Below are positions 51,436 through 59,601 of a stretch of 64,000 bases of DNA, one piece after another. Both the position numbers and the translations under genes were made by a program. Under the pieces are notes generated by a model. That model saw only the letters and a list, made by a program, of their open reading frames with translations. It ran no database searches and had not been told where the DNA came from. The stretch is from JBBQFI01 sp038321775. GTDB taxonomy: Bacteria; Verrucomicrobiota; Verrucomicrobiia; Chthoniobacterales; UBA10450. The first letter of the stretch is position 1. Every line of letters starts with the position of its first letter. The stretch lies in NCBI GenBank assembly GCA_038321775.1, contig JBBQFI010000011.1, positions 43,338 through 107,337 on the forward strand, written 5' to 3'.

Positions 51436-52491
51436 TTTCTTCCATTTTTGTTCGTGATCGAGGAGCCATTTCTTGCGCCAGAGTCCTCCGCCGTAGCCGC
51501 ATAACGTCCCATCGGCACGAATGACGCGATGACACGGAAGGACGATGCACAACATGTTATCGCCATTAGCTCGACCCACCGCGCGCCGCATGCCCACGTC
51601 GCCAAGCCGTTCCGCCATCCACGAATAGGAACGCGTTTCGCCTATCGGAATGGAACGCAATAGCTTCCAGTCGCGAAGTTGAAATTCAGATCCAACCGGC
51701 GCGATCGGAACGTCGAACTTAAGATTCTTGCCCGAAAAATAATCCGCGAGTTGAGATCGAATCGCATCGAGATGTCGGTGCTCGCCCGGCACCACGTTCG
51801 TGCGCAAGAGACGACGCAGAATTGTCAATTCCCGTTCCAGCGCTCGCCGATCCACAAACTCAAGCAGCCGTAATCCTTCATCGTCCGCGATCGCAAGCAT
51901 GGCACCGAGCGGAGTTTCGATTCGCTCCGCAAATAGCCCTCCTTGTTTCTTTGCCGCGGTCGGCGGCTCGCCAAAAATGCGAGTGAACGCATCACGAAAA
52001 CCGCTGGCTGATTCAAAACCACTTTCATTTTGCGCTTCGTCGACGCGACGGCCGCGCCGCACTTCGCGCAGTGCCAATCCCATTCGGCGCGCACGATGAT
52101 AAGCCTGAAACGTCATTCCATAATGACGCTTGAATTGCCGTCGCGCCGTTGAAGGATCGATCGAGAGCGCGGCCAGCTCCTTGTCCGTTAAACGCCCATC
52201 TGGCGCGCGTTCGACTTCCGCGCGCAGGCGTTCGATCAATTGCGGAGGCTGTTTGTCCGGGTCCATCGGCCGGCAGCGCAGGCATGGGCGATATCCACCG
52301 TGTAGCGCCTCGCTCGCTGTGGCGAAGAAATCGACATTTTCGCGCGCCGGTTTTTTTGCCGGACAAGTCGGCCGGCAGAAAATCCCTGTCGTGCGCACCG
52401 CAACGTAAAAGATTCCTTCAAAACTCGCGTCGCGGTTCAAGAGCGCGCGATACATCGTGTCGTTAGGCGGAAGCAACTCCATCATTTTCAT
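51430..52491 (-). CDS. ada: Ada-type methylated-DNA repair protein and regulator
   Basis: The start at 52491 overlaps the upstream DUF1203 stop (ATGA) and gives MKMMELLPPNDTMYRALLNR. The N-terminal zinc domain has Cys39, Cys43, Cys70 and Cys73 (CRPTC...CLRC), where Cys39 accepts methyl groups from phosphotriesters. An AraC-type helix-turn-helix follows (about 95-170). The O6-methylguanine methyltransferase domain follows, with VLPCHRVIRADGTLCGYGGG and the acceptor Cys. Length 353 residues matches E. coli Ada. It would repair alkylated DNA and activate the adaptive response. Confidence 0.95.
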   Translation of the reverse strand: MKMMELLPPNDTMYRALLNRDASFEGIFYVAVRTTGIFCRPTCPAKKPARENVDFFATASEALHGGYRPCLRCRPMDPDKQPPQLIERLRAEVERAPDGRLTDKELAALSIDPSTARRQFKRHYGMTFQAYHRARRMGLALREVRRGRRVDEAQNESGFESASGFRDAFTRIFGEPPTAAKKQGGLFAERIETPLGAMLAIADDEGLRLLEFVDRRALERELTILRRLLRTNVVPGEHRHLDAIRSQLADYFSGKNLKFDVPIAPVGSEFQLRDWKLLRSIPIGETRSYSWMAERLGDVGMRRAVGRANGDNMLCIVLPCHRVIRADGTLCGYGGGLWRKKWLLDHEQKWKKA

Positions 52492-52955
52492 ATTCTTTGA
52501 ATCTCCATGGTATAGCATCCGTGACTCGCGCTGCGCACGTGCACGAATGCAGTTTCGGGTTTCTCCAGGAATTTTTCAATGATCGCTTCCGGTTCACTGC
52601 CATTGACGGCTTCGGCCGCGATGATGTTGCGATTAGAATCGTAAGCGCGAATCGAACGACCGCTCCGAAAATCAGCGGGATATTGATCCGTTGCCCCATA
52701 CTGCTCGCACGGATCAGCGTGAACAAAGATCGGTCCGGTTTCCGCATACGGTTGCCCTGCCGGCGTTGCCGCAAAGGGAAACAGGATCATGCGCTCATTC
52801 GGTTGCGCCCAGCGCAAGCAATGTCGGCATGGAAAAGAGTCGGGCGAATCCGCGATCACAACTCGGTGGTCGCTTGCGCCTGCTGCAGCGGCGCGGCGCG
52901 CGGCCTCGGCAACCTCCGTTCTCAACGTAACCACTCGAAAGCCTGGAGTTCTCAT
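52488..52955 (-). CDS. DUF1203 family protein
   Basis: This 155-residue protein has the family features FPCRHCLRWAQPNERMILFP (two Cys), GPIFVHADPCEQY, FRSGRSIRAYDSNRNI and the C-terminal FVHVRSASHGCYTMEI. The function of the family is unknown. It overlaps ada by four bases, and the pair shares a leader with a palindrome 16 bases before the start, suggesting joint control. Confidence 0.85.
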   Translation of the reverse strand: MRTPGFRVVTLRTEVAEAARRAAAAGASDHRVVIADSPDSFPCRHCLRWAQPNERMILFPFAATPAGQPYAETGPIFVHADPCEQYGATDQYPADFRSGRSIRAYDSNRNIIAAEAVNGSEPEAIIEKFLEKPETAFVHVRSASHGCYTMEIQRI

Positions 52956-52963
52956 GTCTCCAG

Positions 52964-52978
52964 CCTACGGCCCGTAGG
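52964..52978. promoter_or_regulatory. Palindromic operator-like site before DUF1203-ada
   Basis: CCTACGG and CCGTAGG are perfect inverted 7-mers with one base between them, centred 16 bases upstream of the ATG at 52955. Position and symmetry fit a regulator binding site overlapping the promoter or leader. Confidence 0.45.
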
Positions 52979-53099
52979 TCGAGGTGTGCATCGACGAAAT
53001 TCGGGCTCTGAATTCCCGGAAATGAGTTAATAGTTGAAGAACGCTCGCGCGCATTCGTCAATCAATCCGCGTCGAGCCTCGCACGCCGGAATTAAAGAG

Positions 53100-53471
53100 A
53101 TGCAAATTTTCACTCGCCCACTTCTAGTTGTTTTTATACTGCTGACATTGGCTTCGCCAGCGTTAGCGGCGGAATCGCTCGATCAAACCATCAGTTACCT
53201 GCTCGATTACACCGGCAATTCCAACGCGACGTTTGTTCGCAATGGCACTTCCTACACCGGAGCCGAAGCGGTGAACCACATCAAAGCCAAATACGAACAT
53301 TTCAAAGACCAGATCAAAACCCCGGAGGATTTTATTCGTCTTTGTGCTTCGAAAAGTTTGCTCTCGGGAAAACCGTATCTTGTCCGCATGCCTGATGGGA
53401 CGGAAATTCGACTCGACGCCTGGCTAACAGAAGCGCTCGGGGCGCATCGCAAGACTCCTCATTCGGGGTAA
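53100..53471 (+). CDS. DUF5329/YfeK-like periplasmic protein
   Basis: ATG at 53100 is preceded by AAAGAGA and gives a clean signal peptide (MQIFTRPLLVVFILLTLASP, cleavage near ALAAE). The mature part, ISYLLDYTGNSNATFVRNG, EAVNHIKAKYEHFKDQIKTP, EDFIRLCASKSLLSGKPYLV, matches the YfeK/DUF5329 pattern. The 123-residue length is typical. Function unknown. Its last 13 bases overlap the convergent AsmA-like gene. Confidence 0.8.
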   Translation: MQIFTRPLLVVFILLTLASPALAAESLDQTISYLLDYTGNSNATFVRNGTSYTGAEAVNHIKAKYEHFKDQIKTPEDFIRLCASKSLLSGKPYLVRMPDGTEIRLDAWLTEALGAHRKTPHSG

Positions 53472-54805
53472 AGCGCTTTTAACATTTCTAGCACCACTTT
53501 GCCGGGCTTGAAAATGGGCGCGAGAAAACCCTTTGCGAACTGCTCTTCCGCCGCCGCGACGAGACGATCGTGAAGATCTTCGTGCGGATGTCGCATCGGC
53601 CCGCTTAGGTTCATCGTCGTCCAGAGATAGCCATCGCGTGATTCGGTGAATACTTTTTCGCGCGCACCGGGAATAGCGCTCAACACATCTTCGGTTGCTC
53701 CGACGCGAAATTTTCCTTCAATGCGCTCGTTCTCAATCGCGAATTCTCCATCGATTCTAAACAAGTCCTTCTGTTCCATGCGCAGTTCGCTTACTGCAAG
53801 CTTGGAGCCTTTCCATTCATATCGCCCACGCAATTCGTTCAATTTCAAATGCTCGAATTGCCGATGATGCGTGAGGGTCGCGATGCGATTGAGTGTCGCA
53901 ACATCATGAATTTCTGCGCGGATAAAGGTGAGCGCGCCGACCGCGTTTACCTTCGCGTCTTTCTCGAACTTCTTTTCAATCTGTGAGTCACCGTCGAAAG
54001 TTCCCTCGAATTTGCCCCGCCAAAAACCTTTGAGAAACGGTTCGGCCGGAGCCTCCGCTGCACGCGCGTGCAAACGTATTCCGCCCTTCTCGCCAAAATC
54101 GAATTCACCGTTCACAGCGACGTCTTCAGTTTTTCCAAGCGCAAAACCCGCTGCCTGAATTTCTAATTTTGGTTTTGTGTAATGCGCCTGAATCCGCAGA
54201 ACACGAAGCTCGGGCCATCCAGTTTGCTGGAAAATTCCCTTGTTTCCGATCGCGTCCAGCGCCGAACCGTTCGGATAAAATTTGGATTCGACATCGCGCA
54301 GAGCACCGACTGATTCGTCTTTTTCGCCCCAGAAAATATCAGTATGCCTGACAATCGTTTCGCGAATGACGAGCTTAAGCGGCGAGGGCGTGTCGATCTG
54401 CGGCTGAAGCGCCGGTTCTGCGGGAAAAATATTCGCGAGCTGTTTGGAGGCAGCTGTGCCGAATGCCACTTCCAATCGGTCCGCCTGCAATCGATTGATC
54501 GTCCATTTGCGCTGCCAAAGATCTCGCAAGCTGCACTGCGCGCGAAGGTTTGCCGCGCGCAATTCCCGAAGAGCCCGCGGTGGTTTCCCACGCGCCAGCA
54601 GGCCATCGCTATGCACCGACAAACCGCGCCAGAACAACGGCAGATAACCGGTGTCAGCTCCAAGGATTACCGCCGTTTTCTTTCCCAGCTCGCGATCAAG
54701 CGCGCCTTCTTTCAGGAAATGATCGATCGATCTTGTGAGCGCAAAATAACCGATTGCTGCAATGAGCAATACCACACCGCAAATGATGGCTAACGATTTA
54801 CGCAT
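53459..54805 (-). CDS. AsmA-like inner-membrane-anchored protein
   Basis: Starting at Met 54805 (MRKSLAIICGVVLLIAAIGY) gives one N-terminal anchor and a roughly 420-residue periplasmic part. That part has beta-strand repeats of the AsmA/DUF748 kind: VHSDGLLARGKPPRALRELR, LQADRLEVAFG, VSELRMEQKDLFRIDGEFAI, DGYLWTTMNLSGPMRHPHED. AsmA-like proteins are proposed lipid-bridge or outer-membrane homeostasis factors. The neighbour on the other side is a phospholipid synthase-like gene. Confidence 0.75.
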   Translation of the reverse strand: MRKSLAIICGVVLLIAAIGYFALTRSIDHFLKEGALDRELGKKTAVILGADTGYLPLFWRGLSVHSDGLLARGKPPRALRELRAANLRAQCSLRDLWQRKWTINRLQADRLEVAFGTAASKQLANIFPAEPALQPQIDTPSPLKLVIRETIVRHTDIFWGEKDESVGALRDVESKFYPNGSALDAIGNKGIFQQTGWPELRVLRIQAHYTKPKLEIQAAGFALGKTEDVAVNGEFDFGEKGGIRLHARAAEAPAEPFLKGFWRGKFEGTFDGDSQIEKKFEKDAKVNAVGALTFIRAEIHDVATLNRIATLTHHRQFEHLKLNELRGRYEWKGSKLAVSELRMEQKDLFRIDGEFAIENERIEGKFRVGATEDVLSAIPGAREKVFTESRDGYLWTTMNLSGPMRHPHEDLHDRLVAAAEEQFAKGFLAPIFKPGKVVLEMLKALYPE

Positions 54806-54881
54806 GTTTGGCTTTTGAATAAGAAATCGCGGCCTGCCGTCTGCTTTCAGTCTCGTTAGGAACGTTTCTTTCCACACTCAG

Positions 54882-56189
54882 ATGAAATTTCACCATCGCT
54901 TACAATACGAGGCACTTTCTTATTTCGTTTATTTAGCAGCGATGGCCGTTTGCATGGCCACATTTCTTTCCGGGTGCACCGTTCTCTCCGGTTTTTCCAG
55001 CGGTAAAAAGATCCGCGAAAACGTTAAACCGCTTTATTCGGCGAGCGCACCGGAGTTTCGTCAGGCCACCGGTTCGCTTCTCAGCGGAAATTTTCTGCCT
55101 GGCAATAACATCGCCACCCTGGTGAATGGCGACCAGATTTTTCCCGCGATGCTGCAAGCCATTCGCCGCGCCAGGCACACGGTTAACTTTGAAACCTACG
55201 TGTTTTGGAATGGTGACATCGCCCGCCAGTTCACCGAAGCCCTCGCCGAACGCGCCCGGGCCGGCGTGAAAGTAAATATGATTTTGGATGCCCAAGGGAC
55301 CAAGAAGATGGGCTTGTCCAATTTGCAGCAGCTGCGCAGCGCGGGGGCGGACGTAGCGAAATACCACGCGCTTTTTTGGTGGGACATCCGTCGCTACAAT
55401 AATCGCAGCCATCGAAAACTGTTGATCGTTGATGGCAAGACCGCGTTCACCGGAGGTGTCGGGATTGCTGATGAGTGGGCCGGTCACGCCGATTCACCGA
55501 AGCACTGGCGGGATAATCATTACCGAATAACCGGGCCGATCGTCGCGCAACTTCAAGCGATCTTTATGGACAATTGGTTGAAGACGCGCGGCATTGTTTT
55601 GCACGGACCAGACTACTTTCCGCCTTTGACGCAAACCGGCCCTTACCTTGCGCAGGCGTTTAAGAGTTCGCCGCGACAAGGCGATATCGACATCCACTTG
55701 ATGTATTTGCTCGCGATCGCCTCTGCGCAAAAAACATTGCGGATCGAGAATGCATATTTCTTGCCCGATCCCATGACCCGCGACGAGCTGATTGCGGCAG
55801 CCAAGCGCGGCGTGAAAGTTGAAATCGTTGTTCCCGGAAAACATATTGATCAAAAACTCGTGCGCCTCGCATCGCGCCGGCACTGGCCCCCGCTCATTCA
55901 GGCCGGAGTTAAAGTTTACGAATACCAACCGACCATGGTGCACGTGAAGCTCATGATCGTGGACGATATTTTTGTCTCGGTCGGTTCCGGCAATTTCGAT
56001 AACCGCTCGATTCGGTTGAATGACGAAGCAAATCTCGATGTTCTCAATCGCGATTTCGCGGCGAAACAAATGCGTCTTTTCGAAACGGATAAACGCAACT
56101 CACGCCAGGTGACAGTAGACAAAGGCGGCGGTTTGATTTTCGCAGCGCCTTTCGAACACGCGGCGGGACTCGCGTCGCCCGAGTTGTAA
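54882..56189 (+). CDS. Phospholipase D / cardiolipin synthase-family lipoprotein
   Basis: The 435-residue protein has a lipobox LSGC (Cys about 32) after a hydrophobic leader. Two HKD motifs: SHRKLLIVDGKTAFTGG and VHVKLMIVDDIFVSVGSGNF. Together they form the PLD active site. The overall pattern (NFETYVFWNGDIARQFTEAL, IENAYFLPD) fits cardiolipin synthase B/C-like enzymes, which join phospholipids. It is divergent from the AsmA-like gene, 76 bases away. Confidence 0.9.
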   Translation: MKFHHRLQYEALSYFVYLAAMAVCMATFLSGCTVLSGFSSGKKIRENVKPLYSASAPEFRQATGSLLSGNFLPGNNIATLVNGDQIFPAMLQAIRRARHTVNFETYVFWNGDIARQFTEALAERARAGVKVNMILDAQGTKKMGLSNLQQLRSAGADVAKYHALFWWDIRRYNNRSHRKLLIVDGKTAFTGGVGIADEWAGHADSPKHWRDNHYRITGPIVAQLQAIFMDNWLKTRGIVLHGPDYFPPLTQTGPYLAQAFKSSPRQGDIDIHLMYLLAIASAQKTLRIENAYFLPDPMTRDELIAAAKRGVKVEIVVPGKHIDQKLVRLASRRHWPPLIQAGVKVYEYQPTMVHVKLMIVDDIFVSVGSGNFDNRSIRLNDEANLDVLNRDFAAKQMRLFETDKRNSRQVTVDKGGGLIFAAPFEHAAGLASPEL

Positions 56190-56225
56190 TCATCCTGGAA
56201 AGCGTCGCCTTCGAGCGAAAACGTT

Positions 56226-57080
56226 CTACTGCGGCGAAAGCGATTCCACGACGACACGTGTTACGTCTGCCACGGCCGCACAACGCATTTCAAGAGAAGC
56301 TGACGATCCCACCGAATAAATTGCGAGAAGAATTGGCGCTTTTGCGGGCGGTCGAATAATCGCGATATCGTTCGTCGCACCATTGGCACCGCGCCCCGTT
56401 TTGTCTCCGACACGCCAGGATTTTGGAACTCCCGCGCGGATCATCGAGCCTCCGGTTTCATTCTTCACAAGCCAGTCATTAAGTCGCTGACGCGAAGCGG
56501 GCGACAACACCTTACCAACGAGAAGCAAGATCATGTCATGTTGCATCGCGGCGGCGGTGGTGGTGTCGCGATCATCGCCGATGGTTGCGCTGTTCAATTC
56601 GGGTTCGATTCGATCGAGGCGAGTGGTTTTGTCGCCGAGCGTTCGCACGAAGGCAGTAAATGCGGCAGGTCCTCCGATTGTTTGCAAAAGCAAATTGGCC
56701 GCTGTGTTGTCGCTTTGTTCAATCGCTGCGACGCACAAAGCGCCCAACGTCATGCCGCCTTCCGCCAGATGTTTTTTCGTCACCGGCGCGTGCTCGAGGA
56801 TGTCCTTCCGTCCGTAGCGAACGGAACGATTGAGATCATCTTTTCCGTCATCAACACGTTTTAAGACAGCCGCAGCAGCGAGCAATTTGAATGTGCTGCA
56901 CATTAGAAATCGCTCGTTAGGCCGATACTCCACGCGCTTGCCGCTGCCCGCATCGTAGGCAGCAACGCCGATTCGTCCGCCCGTGCGCGTCTCAATTTCG
57001 GCAATTCGCTTCGCGATGTCATGCGTCGCGAGCGCGGAGCTTTGCGCAATTGCCGCAGCGAGAACCAGCGCAACTACCAT
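56226..57080 (-). CDS. Class A beta-lactamase
   Basis: Starting at Met 57080 gives a signal peptide (MVVALVLAAAIAQSSALA) and a 284-residue protein. All class A motifs are present: STFK with catalytic Ser62 (Ambler 70), SDN (Ambler 130), EPELN (Glu166) and KTG (234-236). A Cys precedes the catalytic Ser (Ambler 69), but I see no partner Cys at 238, where the sequence reads KTGRGANG. It hydrolyses beta-lactams. It is the last gene of the minus-strand run after prpC and the thioesterase, overlapping the latter by seven bases. The spectrum cannot be read from sequence alone. Confidence 0.93.
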   Translation of the reverse strand: MVVALVLAAAIAQSSALATHDIAKRIAEIETRTGGRIGVAAYDAGSGKRVEYRPNERFLMCSTFKLLAAAAVLKRVDDGKDDLNRSVRYGRKDILEHAPVTKKHLAEGGMTLGALCVAAIEQSDNTAANLLLQTIGGPAAFTAFVRTLGDKTTRLDRIEPELNSATIGDDRDTTTAAAMQHDMILLLVGKVLSPASRQRLNDWLVKNETGGSMIRAGVPKSWRVGDKTGRGANGATNDIAIIRPPAKAPILLAIYSVGSSASLEMRCAAVADVTRVVVESLSPQ

Positions 57081-57547
57081 CGGTGAAATGCGGGATGACC
57101 TTCTTTCACTGCAACAAAAGTTCCGCGACACGTTGCGCAAACTTTTCCGCCGGCGGTCAATGTCCCCTCCACCGTCGCGCGATCATTGGTCGACTCGGTG
57201 ACATGCGCTGCGAGAGAAACATATCCGGCTGTTGGCGTCGGGCGCAACAACTTGATCGCATAATCCGCAGTCACGGTGCACGGCACACGATCATCGCCGT
57301 TCTTATTGAGGAGATGCCATGCCGCTGTCCAATTGCAGTGGCAATCGAGCAGCGTGCCGATGATTCCGCCGTTTAAAACTCCTGGGAATGCTTCGTATTT
57401 GGGTTCCGGTGTCCATTCCGCCACGACTGCATCGCCGCGCGCGAAACTGCGAATACGTAATCCTTCGGCGTTGGCCGGACCACAACCCCAGCAGGCATTT
57501 TGCGGGGCGTATTTTTCCTGGAGCGATTTCGACTCGTTAGGCGCCAT
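57074..57547 (-). CDS. PaaI/4HBT-type thioesterase
   Basis: This 157-residue hotdog-fold protein has ACWGCGPANAEGLRIRSFA, then FPGVLNGGIIGTLLDCHCNW (helix with the catalytic region), TADYAIKLLRPTP and VEGTLTAGGKVCATCRGTFV. It probably hydrolyses acyl-CoAs. The start overlaps the prpC stop (TAATG), so it may clear propionyl- or methylcitryl-CoA-type intermediates (inference). The dispersed word covers codons 3-5 (PNE). Confidence 0.85.
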   Translation of the reverse strand: MAPNESKSLQEKYAPQNACWGCGPANAEGLRIRSFARGDAVVAEWTPEPKYEAFPGVLNGGIIGTLLDCHCNWTAAWHLLNKNGDDRVPCTVTADYAIKLLRPTPTAGYVSLAAHVTESTNDRATVEGTLTAGGKVCATCRGTFVAVKEGHPAFHRW

Positions 57548-58695
57548 TACTCGGGCGAAGTGCCGTTTCCCGCTTGCGCTTCGTACGGTCGCGCTTCCGG
57601 TCCGACGTAAAGCGAGCGCGGACGAATCAAACGATTGTGATCGTGTTGCTCAACCACGTGCGCGCACCAGCCCGCCACGCGCGCGGCGGCGAAGACCGGC
57701 GTGTTCAATTCCGGCGCGAAACCAAGCAGGCTAAAAACGGGCGCGGCATAAAGATCGACGTTTGCGCAGAGCTGCTTCTCGCGTTCCATCGTTTCCTCGA
57801 GTTTTTCGCAAATCGGAACCCATTGTTCGCGGCCAAGTCGTTTGCCAAGATCCCGCGCAATCTCCCGCATGACCGGCACGCGCGAATCGCCTTTCTTATA
57901 AACACGATGGCCAAAGCCCATGATTTTGGCTTTCTCGGCGAGTCTGGCTTTTAACCACGACTCGGCGCGATCAGGTGCGCGAATCTCATCGAGCATCTTC
58001 ATCGATTCTTCATTCGCTCCGCCGTGAAGCGGTCCTTTTAACGTCGCGCACGCCGAAGTCGCTGCCGCGTAAATGTCCGCAAGCGTCGAAGCCGTTACCC
58101 GCGCCGCAAAAGTGGAGGCATTGAATTCATGATCTGCGTACAACACAAAAATCGTGTCGAGCATTCGGATCTGCCAATTCTGCGGAACGTTGCCGGTTAG
58201 TTTGTAGAAAAAATTTCCCGCGTGCGTGAGATCGGCTTTTTCCGGGATGCGATCGAGTCCCTGCGAAATGCGCCAACCGTCGGTAATCAAGCTCCCCATC
58301 TTCGCGATGAGACGAATCGATTTGCGCACATTCGCCCCATGAGAGTTGTCATTGAGATCCTTGTCGAACGACGCCAGCATCGATACACCAGTGCGCAACA
58401 TGTCCATCGGGTGCGTCGTCTTCGGCAGCAATCGCAACATTTTCACGATCGCGTCCGGCAACGTGCGTTCAGCCGCGAGTTGATTCGTAAAGTTCGCGAG
58501 CTCGCCGCTATTCGGCAGTTCGCCATTCAGTAGGAGATAAGCGACTTCCTCGAAGCTGGCTTTCGAAGCCATTTCGTGAATGTCGTAGCCGCGATAAAGC
58601 AATCCTGCGTTGGGGTCGACCGAGCAGATCGCTGTTTCGCCGGCAATGACGCCGGCCAGGCCCGGGCTATAAGCTGGTTTGGTTTCTGTGCTCAT
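57547..58695 (-). CDS. prpC: 2-methylcitrate synthase (citrate synthase family)
   Basis: PrpC condenses propionyl-CoA and oxaloacetate to 2-methylcitrate. The 382-residue protein has LLYRGYDIHEMA, YADHEFNASTF, ATLKGPLHGGANEESMKML (catalytic His), MGFGHRVYKKGDSRVP (second His) and NVDLYAAPVFSLLGF (catalytic Asp). The short type II length and the adjacent prpB and prpD genes favour methylcitrate over citrate synthase, though both activities may occur. Confidence 0.93.
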   Translation of the reverse strand: MSTETKPAYSPGLAGVIAGETAICSVDPNAGLLYRGYDIHEMASKASFEEVAYLLLNGELPNSGELANFTNQLAAERTLPDAIVKMLRLLPKTTHPMDMLRTGVSMLASFDKDLNDNSHGANVRKSIRLIAKMGSLITDGWRISQGLDRIPEKADLTHAGNFFYKLTGNVPQNWQIRMLDTIFVLYADHEFNASTFAARVTASTLADIYAAATSACATLKGPLHGGANEESMKMLDEIRAPDRAESWLKARLAEKAKIMGFGHRVYKKGDSRVPVMREIARDLGKRLGREQWVPICEKLEETMEREKQLCANVDLYAAPVFSLLGFAPELNTPVFAAARVAGWCAHVVEQHDHNRLIRPRSLYVGPEARPYEAQAGNGTSPE

Positions 58696-58741
58696 GTCGT
58701 TTCACATTGTAACGAGCTTCTGCGCGGGAACAAATTATCCG

Positions 58742-59599
58742 TTACGATAACCCATCCCACCGCTCGGCCGCGGGATCGTAATCGAGTAATTCGTAGAGTT
58801 CCTTGCGCGTTTGCATCTTCTCGATCCAATCCGATTGCGTGCCGCGCTTTTTCAGATCGCGAAAAAATTCCGCGCTCGCTTTCATCGAGACGCGAAATGC
58901 GCTCTGTGGGAAAATCACCATGCGATAACCGAGATCGGAAAGCTCCTGTAACGACAGAAGGGGGCTTTTACCGAACTCAGTCATGTTCGCGAGTAACGGC
59001 GCCGGCACTTCCTTTGCGAAATCGCGAAACTCTTCCGCGTTCTGCAACGCCTCGGGAAAAATCGCATCGGCCCCCGCTTCGAGATAACTTTGCGCGCGTT
59101 TCACCGCGCCTTTGAAATCTTCAACCGCGCGCGAATCTGTTCGCGCGATGATCAGGAAATCTTTGTCGCGCCGCGCGCTCGCCGCCGCCTCAATTCTTCC
59201 CACCATTTCCGCAAGCTCAACCACTGATTTTCCGGCGAGATGTCCGCAACGCTTTGGAAATTCCTGATCTTCGATGTGACAGCCGGCTAGTCCTGCCGCT
59301 TCCAGATCGCGAATTGTGCGCGCGCAATTCTCCGCTCCGCCAAAGCCCGTGTCCGCATCGACGATCGCGGGAATCTTCACCGCATTCGCCGCATAGCCCG
59401 CCAGCCTAACGACTTCAGTGAGCGTGAGCAGACCGATATCGGGCAATCCCGCTGTTGCGTTCGCGATTCCCGCGCCGCTGATATAAACCGCGTCGAATCC
59501 CGCGCGCTCAACCTGTCGCGCCATCGACGCGTTCGGCACGCCCGGCATCGCGACGATGCCTTGCTCGATCAACTTTCGGAGTGTCGCTGCTTTGCTCAT
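58742..59599 (-). CDS. prpB: 2-methylisocitrate lyase
   Basis: PrpB splits methylisocitrate to pyruvate and succinate. It has 285 residues: MPGVPNASMARQVERAGFDAVYISG, metal-binding VDADTGFG, HIEDQEFPKRCGHLAGK (catalytic KRCGH) and IIARTDSRAVEDF. It begins two bases after prpD. This completes the pathway with prpC and prpD. Confidence 0.95.
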   Translation of the reverse strand: MSKAATLRKLIEQGIVAMPGVPNASMARQVERAGFDAVYISGAGIANATAGLPDIGLLTLTEVVRLAGYAANAVKIPAIVDADTGFGGAENCARTIRDLEAAGLAGCHIEDQEFPKRCGHLAGKSVVELAEMVGRIEAAASARRDKDFLIIARTDSRAVEDFKGAVKRAQSYLEAGADAIFPEALQNAEEFRDFAKEVPAPLLANMTEFGKSPLLSLQELSDLGYRMVIFPQSAFRVSMKASAEFFRDLKKRGTQSDWIEKMQTRKELYELLDYDPAAERWDGLS

Positions 59600-59601
59600 C
59601 G

